From Acinetobacter brisouisimilis (GTDB lineage Bacteria > Pseudomonadota > Gammaproteobacteria > Pseudomonadales > Moraxellaceae), in NCBI RefSeq assembly GCF_000368265.1, contig NZ_KB851219.1:2321081-2385080 (forward strand): DNA of 64,000 bases. The letters are read 5' to 3'. This document shows positions 41,437-51,440 of this stretch, in pieces (position 1 is the first letter of the stretch; every line of letters begins with the position of its first letter). Both the position numbers and the translations under genes were made by a program. The notes beneath the pieces were generated by a model. That model saw only the letters and a program-made list of their open reading frames with translations. It was not told the origin of the DNA and ran no database searches.

Positions 41437-43134
41437 TTAAAATGGAACACGTTTATATTGGCGGTATTCTGGTTTCCAGAAATTCTTCTCAATATTTTCA
41501 ATCAGCAATTCATCGCTAATCACAGGTGCAACGCCTGCATCCATCGCCGCTTTTGCCACTTTAAATGCAATCACATGCGAAACTTTCTGAATCTCATCAA
41601 TCTCAGGCAGCAGGTCTGCATTTGGATCTTGCAACATTGGCGAACAGTCTGCCAAAGCGTTACTTGACGCCATCAACATGCTATCCGTGACGCGGGTTGC
41701 CGCTGCTGCAATCACACCCAAACCAATACCAGGGAAAATATACGAGTTATTACATTGGCAAATGTTATACAACTTGCCTTGGTAATTTACAGGCGCAAAC
41801 GGACTACCTGTTGCGATCAAAGCTTTCCCGTCTGTCCAGTTCAAGATATCGGCAGGTACAGCTTCAACACGTGAAGTTGGATTCGACAATGGCAACACGA
41901 TTGGACGTTCACAGTTTGCGGCCAAGGTACGGATAATTTCTTCAGTAAATAATCCCGGTTGACCCGATACCCCAATCAATACCGTTGGTTTGGCATGTTT
42001 CACCACGTCAAGAAGCGAAATCATTTCATCGGCTTGTGCCCAACTTGCAACCGTTTCAGGTTTTTGCGCTAGTTTGCGCTGGAAATCCAGTAAGTTCGGC
42101 TGGTTCTCCGTGATTAAACCGAAACGATCCACCATGAACACGCGTTGACGTGCTTCAGCATCACTCAAGCCTTCCGCCACCATTTGCGCTACGATCTGCT
42201 CGGCAATACCACAACCTGCTGAACCTGCGCCCAAGAAGGTAATTTTTTGATCTTTTAACTGCTTGCCTGCCGCACGGCTCGCTGCAATTAGACTGCCCAC
42301 CGATACCGCAGCCGTTCCCTGAATATCATCATTGAAACAGCAAATTTCATCGCGGTATTTGTTCAGTAAAGGCATGGCATTTTTCTGAGCAAAGTCTTCA
42401 AACTGAATCAAGGCTTTTGGCCAGCGGCGGCGAATACCGCGAATCACTTCATCAACAAAACTATAGTACTCATCACCGCTGATACGCGGTTGACGCCAAC
42501 CCATATAAATCGGATCATTCAACAACTGTTGGTTGTTGGTTCCGACATCAATGGTAATCGGTAGCGTATAGGCTGGGCTGATCCCGCCACACGCTGTATA
42601 AAGGGAGAGTTTTCCGATTGGAATGCCCATCCCGCCAATCCCTTGGTCACCAAGTCCCAAAATACGTTCGCCATCCGTGATCACAATCACTTTGACATTT
42701 TTGCGATTCACGTTTTGCAAAATATCATCAATGTGTTCACGGTCAGGATAAGAGATAAAAACGCCACGATGACGACGGTAAATATCAGAGAACTGTTGGC
42801 AGGCTTCGCCGACGGTCGGTGTATAAATAATCGGCATCATTTCCGCCAAATGATCTTCAAGCAGGCGGAAAAATAGGGTTTCGTTAGTGTCTTGGATATT
42901 CCGTAAATAAATGTGCTTATTGATGGCATCGTGAAATGCAGAGTACTGTTGATATGAGCGTTGGCTTTGTTCTTCAATAGTTTCAATCACATGGGGAATT
43001 AAACCATGCAGGTTAAAACGAGTCCGTTCGTCTTCGCTAAATGCAGAACCTTTGTTCAATAAAGGCAATTCTAATAAGGTATTTCCAGCATAAGGGATAT
43101 AAAGTGGATGCTTTTTTTGCGTAGCAGAGGTCAT
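41437..43134 (-). CDS. maeA: NAD-dependent malic enzyme
   Basis: Oxidatively decarboxylates malate to pyruvate, linking the TCA cycle to gluconeogenesis and NADH. The 565-residue length and sequence match SfcA/Mae[21 protein letters not shown] at the start, [40 protein letters not shown], the nucleotide site [10 protein letters not shown] and [12 protein letters not shown]. The ATG at 43134 is chosen by comparison with E. coli SfcA; the frame is open ten codons earlier. It is a single-gene unit. Confidence 0.95.
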   Translation of the reverse strand: MTSATQKKHPLYIPYAGNTLLELPLLNKGSAFSEDERTRFNLHGLIPHVIETIEEQSQRSYQQYSAFHDAINKHIYLRNIQDTNETLFFRLLEDHLAEMMPIIYTPTVGEACQQFSDIYRRHRGVFISYPDREHIDDILQNVNRKNVKVIVITDGERILGLGDQGIGGMGIPIGKLSLYTACGGISPAYTLPITIDVGTNNQQLLNDPIYMGWRQPRISGDEYYSFVDEVIRGIRRRWPKALIQFEDFAQKNAMPLLNKYRDEICCFNDDIQGTAAVSVGSLIAASRAAGKQLKDQKITFLGAGSAGCGIAEQIVAQMVAEGLSDAEARQRVFMVDRFGLITENQPNLLDFQRKLAQKPETVASWAQADEMISLLDVVKHAKPTVLIGVSGQPGLFTEEIIRTLAANCERPIVLPLSNPTSRVEAVPADILNWTDGKALIATGSPFAPVNYQGKLYNICQCNNSYIFPGIGLGVIAAAATRVTDSMLMASSNALADCSPMLQDPNADLLPEIDEIQKVSHVIAFKVAKAAMDAGVAPVISDELLIENIEKNFWKPEYRQYKRVPF

Positions 43135-43311
43135 GTTTAGTCTCATCTTTTTGACTAAAACCACACGATTGTGAAGTTTAGCTTTTCAAAATACTCGACT
43201 AGCTTAAGCCTTTTTTGATAAAAAATGGTATTTAGCAAATTTATAATGGTATGAGACTTATTTCCTAATTGAATTATTCTGACTAATGCAGTTGGTCTTT
43301 GAGGATTTTGC

Positions 43312-43352
43312 TTATTTCTTGCAAAAAACGCAGGGAATTCTGCAAGAAATAA
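43312..43352 (-). terminator. Inverted repeat / probable terminator after rpmE2
   Basis: TTATTTCTTGCA and TGCAAGAAATAA are exact 12-bp arms around a 17-base loop, 26 bases past the rpmE2 stop. Within the loop on the minus strand GCAG-AATTCC-CTGC is followed by GUUUUUU, which could be the actual terminator. Confidence 0.55.
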
Positions 43353-43377
43353 ATCGACTTGTTTTCGGTTACTAGGT

Positions 43378-43635
43378 TTAGGCTTTCTTTTTGGCAAAAC
43401 GCGCAAACTTGCGATTAAAGTTCGCCACGCGCCCTTCATTACTCGCCTGACGCACTTCACCAGTATAAAACGGATGCGAAGCACTGGAAATATCCAGCGT
43501 TACATAGGGATAAACCTGCCCTTGATATTCTCTGGTTTGGCTTGGTTTTAAGGTTGAGCCAATTAAAAAATAACTGTCTGCATTGGTATCATGAAATAAA
43601 ACTTGTTGATAATCAGGGTGAATGGCTTTTCTCAT
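43378..43635 (-). CDS. rpmE2: 50S ribosomal protein L31, type B (zinc-independent)
   Basis: An 85-residue L31 beginning [20 protein letters not shown] and ending with a Lys-rich tail. It lacks the CxxC zinc motif of ordinary L31, which makes it the YkgM/L31B form that replaces the zinc-containing protein when zinc is scarce. The ATG at 43635 has GGAGTG upstream. A Zur-box-like palindrome just upstream supports zinc control. Confidence 0.93.
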   Translation of the reverse strand: MRKAIHPDYQQVLFHDTNADSYFLIGSTLKPSQTREYQGQVYPYVTLDISSASHPFYTGEVRQASNEGRVANFNRKFARFAKKKA

Positions 43636-43652
43636 ACAGCACTCCAAAATAA

Positions 43653-43671
43653 TAATGTTATAACATAACAA
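43653..43671. promoter_or_regulatory. Zur-box-like palindrome upstream of rpmE2
   Basis: AATGTTATAACATAACA contains the perfect core TGTTATAACA, resembling the ATGTTATAACAT-type box of Acinetobacter and other gammaproteobacterial Zur. It lies about 20 bases before the start codon, over the promoter. Confidence 0.6.
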
Positions 43672-43806
43672 TATTCTAACCGATTTTTTTAACTCCCGTC
43701 AAAAAATCCGCACAATAGCGCACAAAATCAGGCGAAATAGTCTTTCCCTAGAACGTACAAAATTTGCTATATTTACCCTTTTTCTGCGACATTTTTTCTA
43801 TCCATT

Positions 43807-45597
43807 ATGAATACGGCAATCCAAGCAGCTCTTGATCATGCAGTTCAGTCCCTTCAACAACAGGGTGTTCTTCCATCTGACTGGAAAAATAACAGCATCC
43901 TAACCCGAACCAAAGATCGAAGCCACGGCGATTTTGCCTCAAATGTTGCCATGACAGCTGCCAAAGCCGCAGGGTTAAAACCACGCGACCTTGCAGAACA
44001 AATCTTGGCAAATTTGCCTGAAGTTGCTGACATCAGCAAAGCTGAAATCGCAGGTCCAGGATTCATTAACTTCTTTTTAAATGCCGATCAGCGTTTTGCC
44101 ATCCTTGACCAGATTCAACAACAACAAAATGTGTTTGGTCGTACCCAAAGCAATGTTGGACAACGCATTCAGGTGGAATTTGTGTCTGCCAACCCAACCT
44201 CTAGCCTGCATGTTGGACATGGTCGTGGCGCCGCTTACGGGATGACCGTGGCGAACTTGCTTGAAGCAACTGGCGCTGTGGTTGACCGCGAATACTATGT
44301 CAACGATGCGGGTCGTCAAATGGACATTTTGGCAACCTCAACTTACCTGCGTTACTTGGAACTACAAGGGCAAACTCTGGTTTTCCCAAAAAATGCCTAT
44401 CAAGGCGATTATGTCAAAGAAATCGCGCAAAGCATTATTGATCAGGACGGCGCAGCACATGTTCGCCCAGTCGCTGACGTGTATAAAGACGTGCCTGAAG
44501 ATGTGCAATATGCAGATGAGCTTGATGCTGACGGCAATAAAGTGGTTGTTTCAGGTGATAAAGAAAAACACATCGATGGTTTGATTGCCAACTCACAACA
44601 ATTACTCGGCGCAGGCTATCGCGTGTTCCATCAAGCCGCACTAAAAGCCATTTTAGATGACATCAAAGATGACCTTGGCGAATTTGGTGTGACTTTCAAT
44701 CAGTGGTTTAGTGAAGCCAGCCTGACTGAAAAAATCGATGAAGCACTTGCAACGCTCGACCAACGTGGCTTCTTATATGAACAAGATGGCAACATCTGGT
44801 TTAAATCAACCGAATTCGGCGATGAAAAAGACCGTGTCGTGAAACGTCGTAACGGTCAAACCACTTATTTTGCATCAGATATTGCTTACCACCTCAACAA
44901 ACTACAGCGTGGTTATACCCACATTGTGGATATCTGGGGTTCAGACCACCACGGCTATATTGCCCGCGTAAAAGCTGCGATTGATGCCATGGGCTATGAT
45001 TCAAGCAAACTGACTGTCCTTCTGGTTCAGTTCGTCAGCTTGTGGCGTGGCGGTGAAATGGTACAGATGTCATCGCGTTCAGGTCAGTTCGTGACTTTAC
45101 GTGAACTGCGTGAAGAAGTCGGTAATGATGCTGCACGTTTCTATTATGTGATGCGTAAGAGCGAGCAACACATCGACTTTGACCTTGACCTTGCCGTATC
45201 ACAAAGCAAAGACAACGCCGTGTATTACATTCAATATGCGCATGCACGTATCTGCCGTATGCTCGAAAAAGCCAAAGATACAGGCCTCGCTTTCGATGCA
45301 GTTCAAGCCCGTCAATTTGCTGAACAATTGAGCCTTGAAGCTGAAACTGAAATTCTGGCAAAACTTGCAGCTTACCCAGATATTATTAACCGTGCAGCCA
45401 ATGCTTACGAACCGCATCAGGTCGGTAACTACCTGAAAGAACTTGCAGCGCTATTCCACGGCTGGTACAACGAACATAAAGTGCTTAGTGACGATGCAGC
45501 GTTAACCCAAGCGCGTCTGTTACTTTCAGTCAATGTACAACAAGTATTACGTAACGGTTTAGAGTTGCTCGGTGTATCTGCACCAGCATCCATGTAA
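43807..45597 (+). CDS. argS: Arginyl-tRNA synthetase
   Basis: Charges tRNA-Arg; essential. The 596-residue class I synthetase has the HIGH-type motif in SSLHVGHGRGAAYG (about residue 135), the KMSKS-region equivalent MVQMSSRSGQFVTL (about residue 420) and the C-terminal anticodon-binding domain that starts near DNAVYYIQYAHARICRML. Its N-terminal Add-1 domain is intact. It is followed after 17 bases by a SPOR-domain gene, an arrangement seen in Acinetobacter. Confidence 0.97.
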   Translation: MNTAIQAALDHAVQSLQQQGVLPSDWKNNSILTRTKDRSHGDFASNVAMTAAKAAGLKPRDLAEQILANLPEVADISKAEIAGPGFINFFLNADQRFAILDQIQQQQNVFGRTQSNVGQRIQVEFVSANPTSSLHVGHGRGAAYGMTVANLLEATGAVVDREYYVNDAGRQMDILATSTYLRYLELQGQTLVFPKNAYQGDYVKEIAQSIIDQDGAAHVRPVADVYKDVPEDVQYADELDADGNKVVVSGDKEKHIDGLIANSQQLLGAGYRVFHQAALKAILDDIKDDLGEFGVTFNQWFSEASLTEKIDEALATLDQRGFLYEQDGNIWFKSTEFGDEKDRVVKRRNGQTTYFASDIAYHLNKLQRGYTHIVDIWGSDHHGYIARVKAAIDAMGYDSSKLTVLLVQFVSLWRGGEMVQMSSRSGQFVTLRELREEVGNDAARFYYVMRKSEQHIDFDLDLAVSQSKDNAVYYIQYAHARICRMLEKAKDTGLAFDAVQARQFAEQLSLEAETEILAKLAAYPDIINRAANAYEPHQVGNYLKELAALFHGWYNEHKVLSDDAALTQARLLLSVNVQQVLRNGLELLGVSAPASM

Positions 45598-45614
45598 GTT
45601 AAGAGGATTGCTAC

Positions 45615-46205
45615 GTGTGGGGTAAAACACAACGCGGCGTTTCCGAACGCCCAAAACAGTCACAACAGTCATTGATTCCAAAATGGTTTGGTACATTAAT
45701 CCTGATTTTAATGGTACTCAGCGCTGCGGTGGCTTTGATGCTGTGGAAGCCGTGGGCACCCGTACATCCACGTAGCGACACCAATGCTGGACAGCCACAG
45801 GGCGAAACCAATAAAGACTACCGTTTTTATGACCAGTTGCCAAAACAACAGGTCACGCCTATTCCAGATCAGGCCGTGCCTGCCAATCAACACCAAGAAG
45901 CTGGGGTAATTGTTGAAGCACCTGCACAGCCAACGGCTGAAATCAGCAATGCATCTGAACCGAAGACCGTCGCGCAAACCAGCTATATTTTGCAGGTTAA
46001 AAGCTACACCGACCCTGATAGTGCCGATGCTAAACGTTCAGAAATCTTAATGAACAAATTGCCCGCCGATGTCATTATTGGTGCGGAAAAAGGCAAAACA
46101 TGGTATCGGGTCATTTCAGGGCCTTTCACCTCTCAAAATGAAGCTATCGCTGCACAGCAAACTTTGCAAAACAGCGGTATCGACTCGATCATCGTGAAGC
46201 ATTAA
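45615..46205 (+). CDS. SPOR-domain membrane protein
   Basis: A 196-residue protein with a cytoplasmic basic start, one membrane segment (about residues 30–50), a long Pro/Gln/Ala-rich periplasmic linker and a C-terminal SPOR domain (YILQVKSYTDPDSADAKRSE … WYRVISGPFTSQNEA). SPOR domains bind denuded septal glycan, so a cell-division or wall role is likely. The start is GTG with AGAGG eight bases upstream. It is probably co-transcribed with argS. Confidence 0.87.
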   Translation: MWGKTQRGVSERPKQSQQSLIPKWFGTLILILMVLSAAVALMLWKPWAPVHPRSDTNAGQPQGETNKDYRFYDQLPKQQVTPIPDQAVPANQHQEAGVIVEAPAQPTAEISNASEPKTVAQTSYILQVKSYTDPDSADAKRSEILMNKLPADVIIGAEKGKTWYRVISGPFTSQNEAIAAQQTLQNSGIDSIIVKH

Positions 46206-46218
46206 GCCAATCAAATAT

Positions 46219-46248
46219 AAAAAAAGCGATCAGTTGATCGCTTTTTTT
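46219..46248. terminator. Bidirectional terminator between the SPOR gene and the EamA gene
   Basis: AAAAAAGCGATCA and TGATCGCTTTTTT pair over 13 bases. It terminates the argS–SPOR unit on the plus strand and, by symmetry, the EamA gene on the minus strand. The EamA stop codon lies inside the hairpin. Confidence 0.88.
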
Positions 46249-47132
46249 ATTGAGAAATTTCGAAATTTTGGGGCTAAAAAGAACACCAGATTGCCCAGTA
46301 AAATACAAATCACACCCAGTATCGCAGTTAAACTCCAGTGATAATTTTCCCAAAAGGTCGAAATGGTGAGTGCAACCAAAGGAAAAAGTAAGGTACTGTA
46401 AGCCGCCTGCCCCGCCCCAATTCGCCCAACCAGCATAAAATAAGCACTAAAGCCAATCACTGAACCAAAAATTGCCAGATAACCCACTGCCAAACTAAAT
46501 TGTAAGTTCCATGCTGGTATAAATTGCATGCCTTGTGAGGCAGCAAACAAACCCATCCACAAGGTGCCATAACTCATGGCATAGGCGTTACTGCTTAGCA
46601 CATCTAAGCCACGTTTTTGATGGCGGGTACTGATCATATTGCCCAATGAAAAGCCATATGTTCCAAGCATGCATAAACCGATTCCAAGCAAGGTATTGCC
46701 CTGAAAATGGGTGCTGCTTAAGTCTTGCCAGAACAATAAAAACATGCCAAGAAAGCCTAAAGCCACCGCAGGGAAAAACTGTGCTGCAATTTTTTGTCCG
46801 AAAAAAATACGGCTATTAATAGCATTGAACAGTACAGCCATCGAGAAAATGACGGACTCCAGACCACTGTTAATATAAGAAATGGCATGATAAAAGCACA
46901 AAAAGTTCAGTCCGAAGACGCATAAGCCTTGTAACGCACAAAACAAATGATCACGCAGTGCAAAACGGCGCAAATGCCCTGTCAACAATAGCCCGATCAA
47001 TAAACAACTTGCCGCAATCAAAAACCGCCAAAATACAGCAACCACAGGATCAACCACATTGGCTTGAGCGGTAATGGCAATCCATGTTGTTCCCCAGATC
47101 AGCACAACCAGTCCATACAGAAATAGATTCAC
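46230..47132 (-). CDS. EamA/DMT-family transporter
   Basis: A 300-residue inner-membrane protein with ten hydrophobic segments in two EamA repeats. It opens with NLFLYGLVVLIWGTTWIAIT, the usual WGTTW motif of drug/metabolite transporters. The GTG start at 47132 is chosen because GGAGAG lies six bases upstream and the protein then begins with its first helix. Its last codons and stop are inside the shared terminator hairpin. It is divergent from an AraC regulator that may control it. Substrate unknown. Confidence 0.87.
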   Translation of the reverse strand: MNLFLYGLVVLIWGTTWIAITAQANVVDPVVAVFWRFLIAASCLLIGLLLTGHLRRFALRDHLFCALQGLCVFGLNFLCFYHAISYINSGLESVIFSMAVLFNAINSRIFFGQKIAAQFFPAVALGFLGMFLLFWQDLSSTHFQGNTLLGIGLCMLGTYGFSLGNMISTRHQKRGLDVLSSNAYAMSYGTLWMGLFAASQGMQFIPAWNLQFSLAVGYLAIFGSVIGFSAYFMLVGRIGAGQAAYSTLLFPLVALTISTFWENYHWSLTAILGVICILLGNLVFFLAPKFRNFSIKKAIN

Positions 47133-47290
47133 GATGACTCTCCTCAATTCTGTTGTCAGTTTGCTTGTATTGCGCTGAGCTTGCTTGCACAAAGCAGGGG
47201 AAAAATTGCATAAACTTGCGCTTTTTTTTCTAAAAATTTGCTAACCCTTTTGAAAAAATCGCTAGACTATATTTCCAATGGTTTTGTCAC

Positions 47291-48172
47291 ATGACTCTGC
47301 ATATGGCTTATCAGACCTTAGAACAACTGCAACGACACAAAGCCCAATTACTTGAACACGTACAACTTGGTTCAGGTATGCAACTGGCTGCCTGGTATAA
47401 TCGGCATGATCGTGTCAGTGTCTGTAGCGATCACCATACCTTGAGCCTATATACTTGCGGGGGCTATGAAAGTTATCAAAAAACAGCTCAGGGCTGGCGT
47501 AATGGTGGCGGTCCCGATCATTTCTGTCTGATGCCTCAGCAACAATATTCTGAATGGGATATTCGCGGGGAATTGAGTTTTGTGCATTTATATTACACCG
47601 ATCAGCATTTGCGTGATCTTGCAGCACATGTCTGGGACAAGGAACCGAACCTGATTCAGCTGCATGAAAAAACCTTTGCAACTGATCCTCAGATTACTTT
47701 GCTGTATCGGCATTTTTTATTGGGCTGCAACTGGCAACAATCAGAAAATTTGCTCCAGCTCTCCACCACAGCCACTTTATTACTGAACCATTTATTAAAA
47801 CATTACAGCAATATTGTTTGGCAGATGCCCCAGTTGAAGAGTGGTTTAGCGCCTGCAACACTACGCTGGGTACTTGAATGGATTGAAGAAAATTTACATT
47901 TGCCACTAACGATTGCAGATTTGGCAGCACAGACCAATTTAAGTGAATACCATTTTGCCCACATGTTTCGGCACTCTATGCAACAGGCGCCGCACCAATA
48001 CATTTTGCAGCGCCGTTTGCAAAAAGCCTATCATTTGATTTCACAGCAACATATGAGCCTGACCGACATTGCACTGGAATGCGGTTTTAGTTCAGCCAGC
48101 CACTTTAGTCACCGTTTCAAGCAGCAGTTTGGTTTTGCACCATCTAAGCTGAGAAGCGAGCATACTTCATGA
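47291..48172 (+). CDS. AraC-family transcriptional regulator
   Basis: A 293-residue regulator: an N-terminal cupin-type ligand domain (about 20–170) and a C-terminal pair of helix-turn-helix motifs (LPLTIADLAAQTNLSEYHFA; HMSLTDIALECGFSSASHFS, then HRFKQQFGFAPSKLR). It is divergent from the EamA transporter with about 160 bases between, so it may regulate export of some compound. Start at 47291 is uncertain; an ATG four codons on is an alternative. Confidence 0.88.
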   Translation: MTLHMAYQTLEQLQRHKAQLLEHVQLGSGMQLAAWYNRHDRVSVCSDHHTLSLYTCGGYESYQKTAQGWRNGGGPDHFCLMPQQQYSEWDIRGELSFVHLYYTDQHLRDLAAHVWDKEPNLIQLHEKTFATDPQITLLYRHFLLGCNWQQSENLLQLSTTATLLLNHLLKHYSNIVWQMPQLKSGLAPATLRWVLEWIEENLHLPLTIADLAAQTNLSEYHFAHMFRHSMQQAPHQYILQRRLQKAYHLISQQHMSLTDIALECGFSSASHFSHRFKQQFGFAPSKLRSEHTS

Positions 48173-48290
48173 TATTTTGATCTACTAAAACTGAGACCAT
48201 CATTTTTTTATCGGTCGGTTTTATTGCTCTGCATGAGAACAAAACAAAGCAAGTGAACACCATAATCAAGAAGCTTGCACAAGTTACCTA

Positions 48291-49031
48291 TCAGCCTTGA
48301 AGCTTATAACATTCATCGAGTGCCAACGCATAATATTCCAGACCTTCACGTGCAGCATGAAATGCTTTTTGTTGTAATTCAGGTTTACCTTCACATAAGC
48401 GCTTGATAAGTTCCATTGCTTCATACGGATGAATATCGTCATAATGCGCATGGGCACGTAACCATGCCAGCGAGCGTTTATCAATCTTCACATCGGGATG
48501 GTTCTGGTAATTATGAATGCCTTTATAAACATGTGAAGACCAGTCACCTGTTGCCCATTCAATTGCTAAATTGGTTGCAGCCAAACATTCGGCAAGACTA
48601 CCACGATAGTTAATGCTCCACAGATAATGATTCACAGCATTCATGGCAGGTGGTGGGGTAACATGATCAAGCTGATCAACTGTAAGACCAAAGCCACTTG
48701 CCCAGTCCCGATACCAAGTTAAATGTCGCTCTTCAACCTTAATATTCTGAATGAGCCAGTCTCGGGTCGGCACTACACCTGCTTCATTAAACTGAGTTGC
48801 CTTAGCCAAAGCCAGCGCCATATAGGACGGAAACTGTGCAACCAAAGGATAAAAATTTAATAAAGCTGCACGAAAGCATTCTAGGCTGAGTGTGCCATTT
48901 GCCATACCAATAAATACAGGATGCTGGCTGACACGCTCCTTTGCAGGAATCAGTTCATCCCAGAACTTCTGCGCCCACATATTATGAGGCGTGATTTCCA
49001 GGGTGAATTCATTTTTTAGAACAGTCATCAT
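48291..49031 (-). CDS. TenA/PqqC-like haem-oxygenase-fold protein
   Basis: A 246-residue all-helical protein of the TENA/THI-4/PQQC superfamily: HPVFIGMANGTLSLECFRAA (about 37), VEERHLTWYRDWA (about 98), NLAIEWATGDWSSHVYKGI and HAHYDDIHPYEAMEL (about 190). The Glu/His residues in EERH and HYDDIH could bind iron, as in non-haem diiron oxygenases of this fold. No thiamine or PQQ genes are near, so the reaction is unknown. The start ATG-ATG has AGAGGAAG upstream. Confidence 0.78.
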   Translation of the reverse strand: MMTVLKNEFTLEITPHNMWAQKFWDELIPAKERVSQHPVFIGMANGTLSLECFRAALLNFYPLVAQFPSYMALALAKATQFNEAGVVPTRDWLIQNIKVEERHLTWYRDWASGFGLTVDQLDHVTPPPAMNAVNHYLWSINYRGSLAECLAATNLAIEWATGDWSSHVYKGIHNYQNHPDVKIDKRSLAWLRAHAHYDDIHPYEAMELIKRLCEGKPELQQKAFHAAREGLEYYALALDECYKLQG

Positions 49032-49186
49032 TCACTTCCTCTTGGATTTATTTCATCTAAGCTTTTATTTTTTAATACAACATGTGCTTTGAATAATCAA
49101 TTAAATTTATTGACTTATTGAATATAGAAATATAAGCCAATCTAAAAAATAAATTAGACGACTGAAACTACTTATACTCAAGTATT

Positions 49187-49295
49187 AGACTTCTTTCACA
49201 GAGGTTTACAGTCTCTTTATTGATATCTATGCGAAATATTTAAATATCTTTCAACCAAACATAAGAGAAATATAATCAAAGAATGAAAGAAGCCG
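49187..49295. mobile_element. MITE-like repeat, copy 2 (109 bp)
   Basis: Starts AGACTTCTTTCA and ends TGAAAGAAGCC, near-perfect inverted ends; same length as the copy at 41323–41431. The 49.03–49.67 kb gap otherwise is AT-rich with no gene seen. Confidence 0.55.
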
Positions 49296-49542
49296 ATTTA
49301 GATATTTATAGCAGAATTTTTTGACAACTTAATTAACAGCTAAAACCTAAAACTTAGATTCAAAATATACCTTATACCATAGCATCAGACATAATCTTAA
49401 AAAAATCATTATCATTTTAAAATCAAAAAGGATTTAAAATATAGTTAAGAATTTTTTATATACATAATTAAAATAACGTTATAATTTTAGTCCTAATGGA
49501 AATATTATATACCCAATAGAAAATAAGCAAAAAATAGATATA

Positions 49543-49650
49543 GACCTCTTCAATCATGGTTTACACTCTCTTTATTGTTCTCAAATAACAAAATTGGAAT
49601 ATATTTCAATGATGTGTAAGAGAAATAAAATTGGCTGATGAAAGACGTCT
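49543..49650. mobile_element. MITE-like repeat, copy 3 (108 bp)
   Basis: Ends AGACCTCTTCAATCA and TGATGAAAGACGTCT; the middle shares GGAATATATTTCAATG with copy 1. It ends about 20 bases before the diguanylate cyclase start, so it provides most of that gene's leader. Confidence 0.55.
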
Positions 49651-49671
49651 CCTAAATAGTGAGATTGGGCG

Positions 49672-50907
49672 ATGAAATTACAAAGCTCTAGCATTCTTAG
49701 TAAAGAACAAGTAGATTTACTCAAAAAAACTCGTTTAAATTTTCTTTTGTTTCCTAAAAGATTCGAAAGAATATACACAGAATGCTACCGTCATGAAGCA
49801 GTCTATGAATTTCGTTATCGTGGCATTATTATTATTATTTTATATCTTTACCTTTCTTTGGGTATTTATCAAGTTTTACCAGAAGATCAAATTACTCCCT
49901 GGATTTCGCTCTACGGATGGGTCGGGGTCATTATTCTTGTTGCATGGTTAATGTCTTTTGTTAAACCATTCAATCCCTGGTTCGATTATTATGTGTGTAT
50001 TGGCTCTACTTTATCAGTTGCAATTAGTTTCATATTAGTCAATGGCTTGGAAGAAGTACAAAATACCGTTCTTTTCCATACAGCCATGATGTATGCCGTC
50101 ATTATTATTTACGGCTTTGTGGGTTTACGTTTTTATACGGCATTCATTGCTGGCTGGTTAGGTGGTTTAATTGGCTTAATTGTGAGTAATCATATGAATG
50201 CCACCATCGACTGGACTCTACTCAACCGCACCTATACATTTAGCAGTTTTCTGGGCATGTCTTTAGCCTATTTTATTGATCGGCAGCACCGTGAGCATTT
50301 TCTAAAAAACTGTATTATTGAACACAATCACCTTGAATTGGTACAACAAGCCCAGCAACTCTCCAAACTATCGCAAATGGATGCATTAACGGGCTTGGCA
50401 AATCGTCGCTATCTCGATGAAATTTTACAAAATGAATGGGAACGTGCAATTCGCTATACGAAACCTATCACCGCCATGATGATCGATATTGATTATTTTA
50501 AATTTTATAACGATGCACTCGGTCATGTGCAGGGCGACGATTGCTTAAAACGGATTGCGTTTATGCTCAATTCATCCACGTCTAACCAACAGGATGTCTT
50601 GGTTGCACGCTATGGCGGCGAAGAATTTTTATTAATTTTTCCACAAACCAATGAACAACAGGCCAAGCAATGGGCTGAGCAGCTCCTCAAACATATGCAT
50701 CAACTCGCACTGCCACACCCCTCGAGCCCAATTTCATCCTATGTCACGCTCAGTATTGGTGTCGCTACAATCATTCCTTCTTATGCAGAAAGTATTTCTG
50801 AATTTATTACATCTGCAGATCACGCACTTTACTTGGCAAAGCATCGCGGACGCGATCAATATCAGATTGCCGAGTATGAAGTCCCACCTCTCGCCATCGC
50901 CAAATAA
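49672..50907 (+). CDS. Membrane diguanylate cyclase (GGDEF)
   Basis: A 411-residue protein with about six membrane segments (about residues 50–210), a short linker helix and a C-terminal GGDEF domain. The domain shows DALTGLANRRYLDE, MIDIDYFKFYNDALGHVQGD and the active-site GGEEF, so it should make cyclic di-GMP. No RxxD inhibitory site is obvious five residues before GGEEF. The sensed signal is unknown. The gene stands alone, with a MITE-like repeat immediately upstream. Confidence 0.92.
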   Translation: MKLQSSSILSKEQVDLLKKTRLNFLLFPKRFERIYTECYRHEAVYEFRYRGIIIIILYLYLSLGIYQVLPEDQITPWISLYGWVGVIILVAWLMSFVKPFNPWFDYYVCIGSTLSVAISFILVNGLEEVQNTVLFHTAMMYAVIIIYGFVGLRFYTAFIAGWLGGLIGLIVSNHMNATIDWTLLNRTYTFSSFLGMSLAYFIDRQHREHFLKNCIIEHNHLELVQQAQQLSKLSQMDALTGLANRRYLDEILQNEWERAIRYTKPITAMMIDIDYFKFYNDALGHVQGDDCLKRIAFMLNSSTSNQQDVLVARYGGEEFLLIFPQTNEQQAKQWAEQLLKHMHQLALPHPSSPISSYVTLSIGVATIIPSYAESISEFITSADHALYLAKHRGRDQYQIAEYEVPPLAIAK

Positions 50908-50920
50908 ATCGATCAGCTTA

Positions 50921-51379
50921 CTATTCCGCAAGTTGCGATAATTGTTTTTCAGACAGTACCAAAATCCCATGCTGACGCAATAAAGCTGTCGTTACGCCAA
51001 CGCCATCGACTCGTATACCAAAAAATGAGCCATCATAAACTTGTTGGCTACCACAAGATGGGCTATTTTCTTTTAATACAACATGTGTCGCCTGATATTT
51101 CTGGGCAATTGCAAGTGCAGAATAAGCCCCCTGAATATACTGTTCAGTGACATCACGTCCCGATTGATCAATCACTTGTGCCGTACCAGCCAAAACTGCG
51201 TAGCCATCTCCACCCACCATTTCCGCAGGTAAACGTGGCGTGGGTAAGCCCGCAAGTAACTCTGGGCAAATGGCAATCGCTTTATGTTCATGAATCAGCT
51301 GTTGAACTTTCAAATGCAGACAGTCTGTTCCATCATATCTGACAGGTCTCCCTGCCAAACATGCACTGACTAAGATCAT
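50921..51379 (-). CDS. DUF523 family protein
   Basis: A 152-residue protein of the DUF523/YbbK-like family: ILVSACLAGRPVRYDGTD at the start, CPELLAGLPTPRLPAEMVGG and VLKENSPSCGSQQVYDGSF. The conserved cysteines in SACL, CPE and SPSCG may bind metal or a cluster. Function unknown. It converges with the diguanylate cyclase gene, 13 bases apart. Confidence 0.85.
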   Translation of the reverse strand: MILVSACLAGRPVRYDGTDCLHLKVQQLIHEHKAIAICPELLAGLPTPRLPAEMVGGDGYAVLAGTAQVIDQSGRDVTEQYIQGAYSALAIAQKYQATHVVLKENSPSCGSQQVYDGSFFGIRVDGVGVTTALLRQHGILVLSEKQLSQLAE

Positions 51380-51440
51380 GACTCAACAAACCCACAAATA
51401 AAATATAAGCATAACGCCTTTTTACACAGAACCCTAGTTG

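Noticed and set aside
43155..43484. Minus-strand frame overlapping the 5' region of maeA and rpmE2
   Set aside because: It overlaps rpmE2 in another frame and has no family features.
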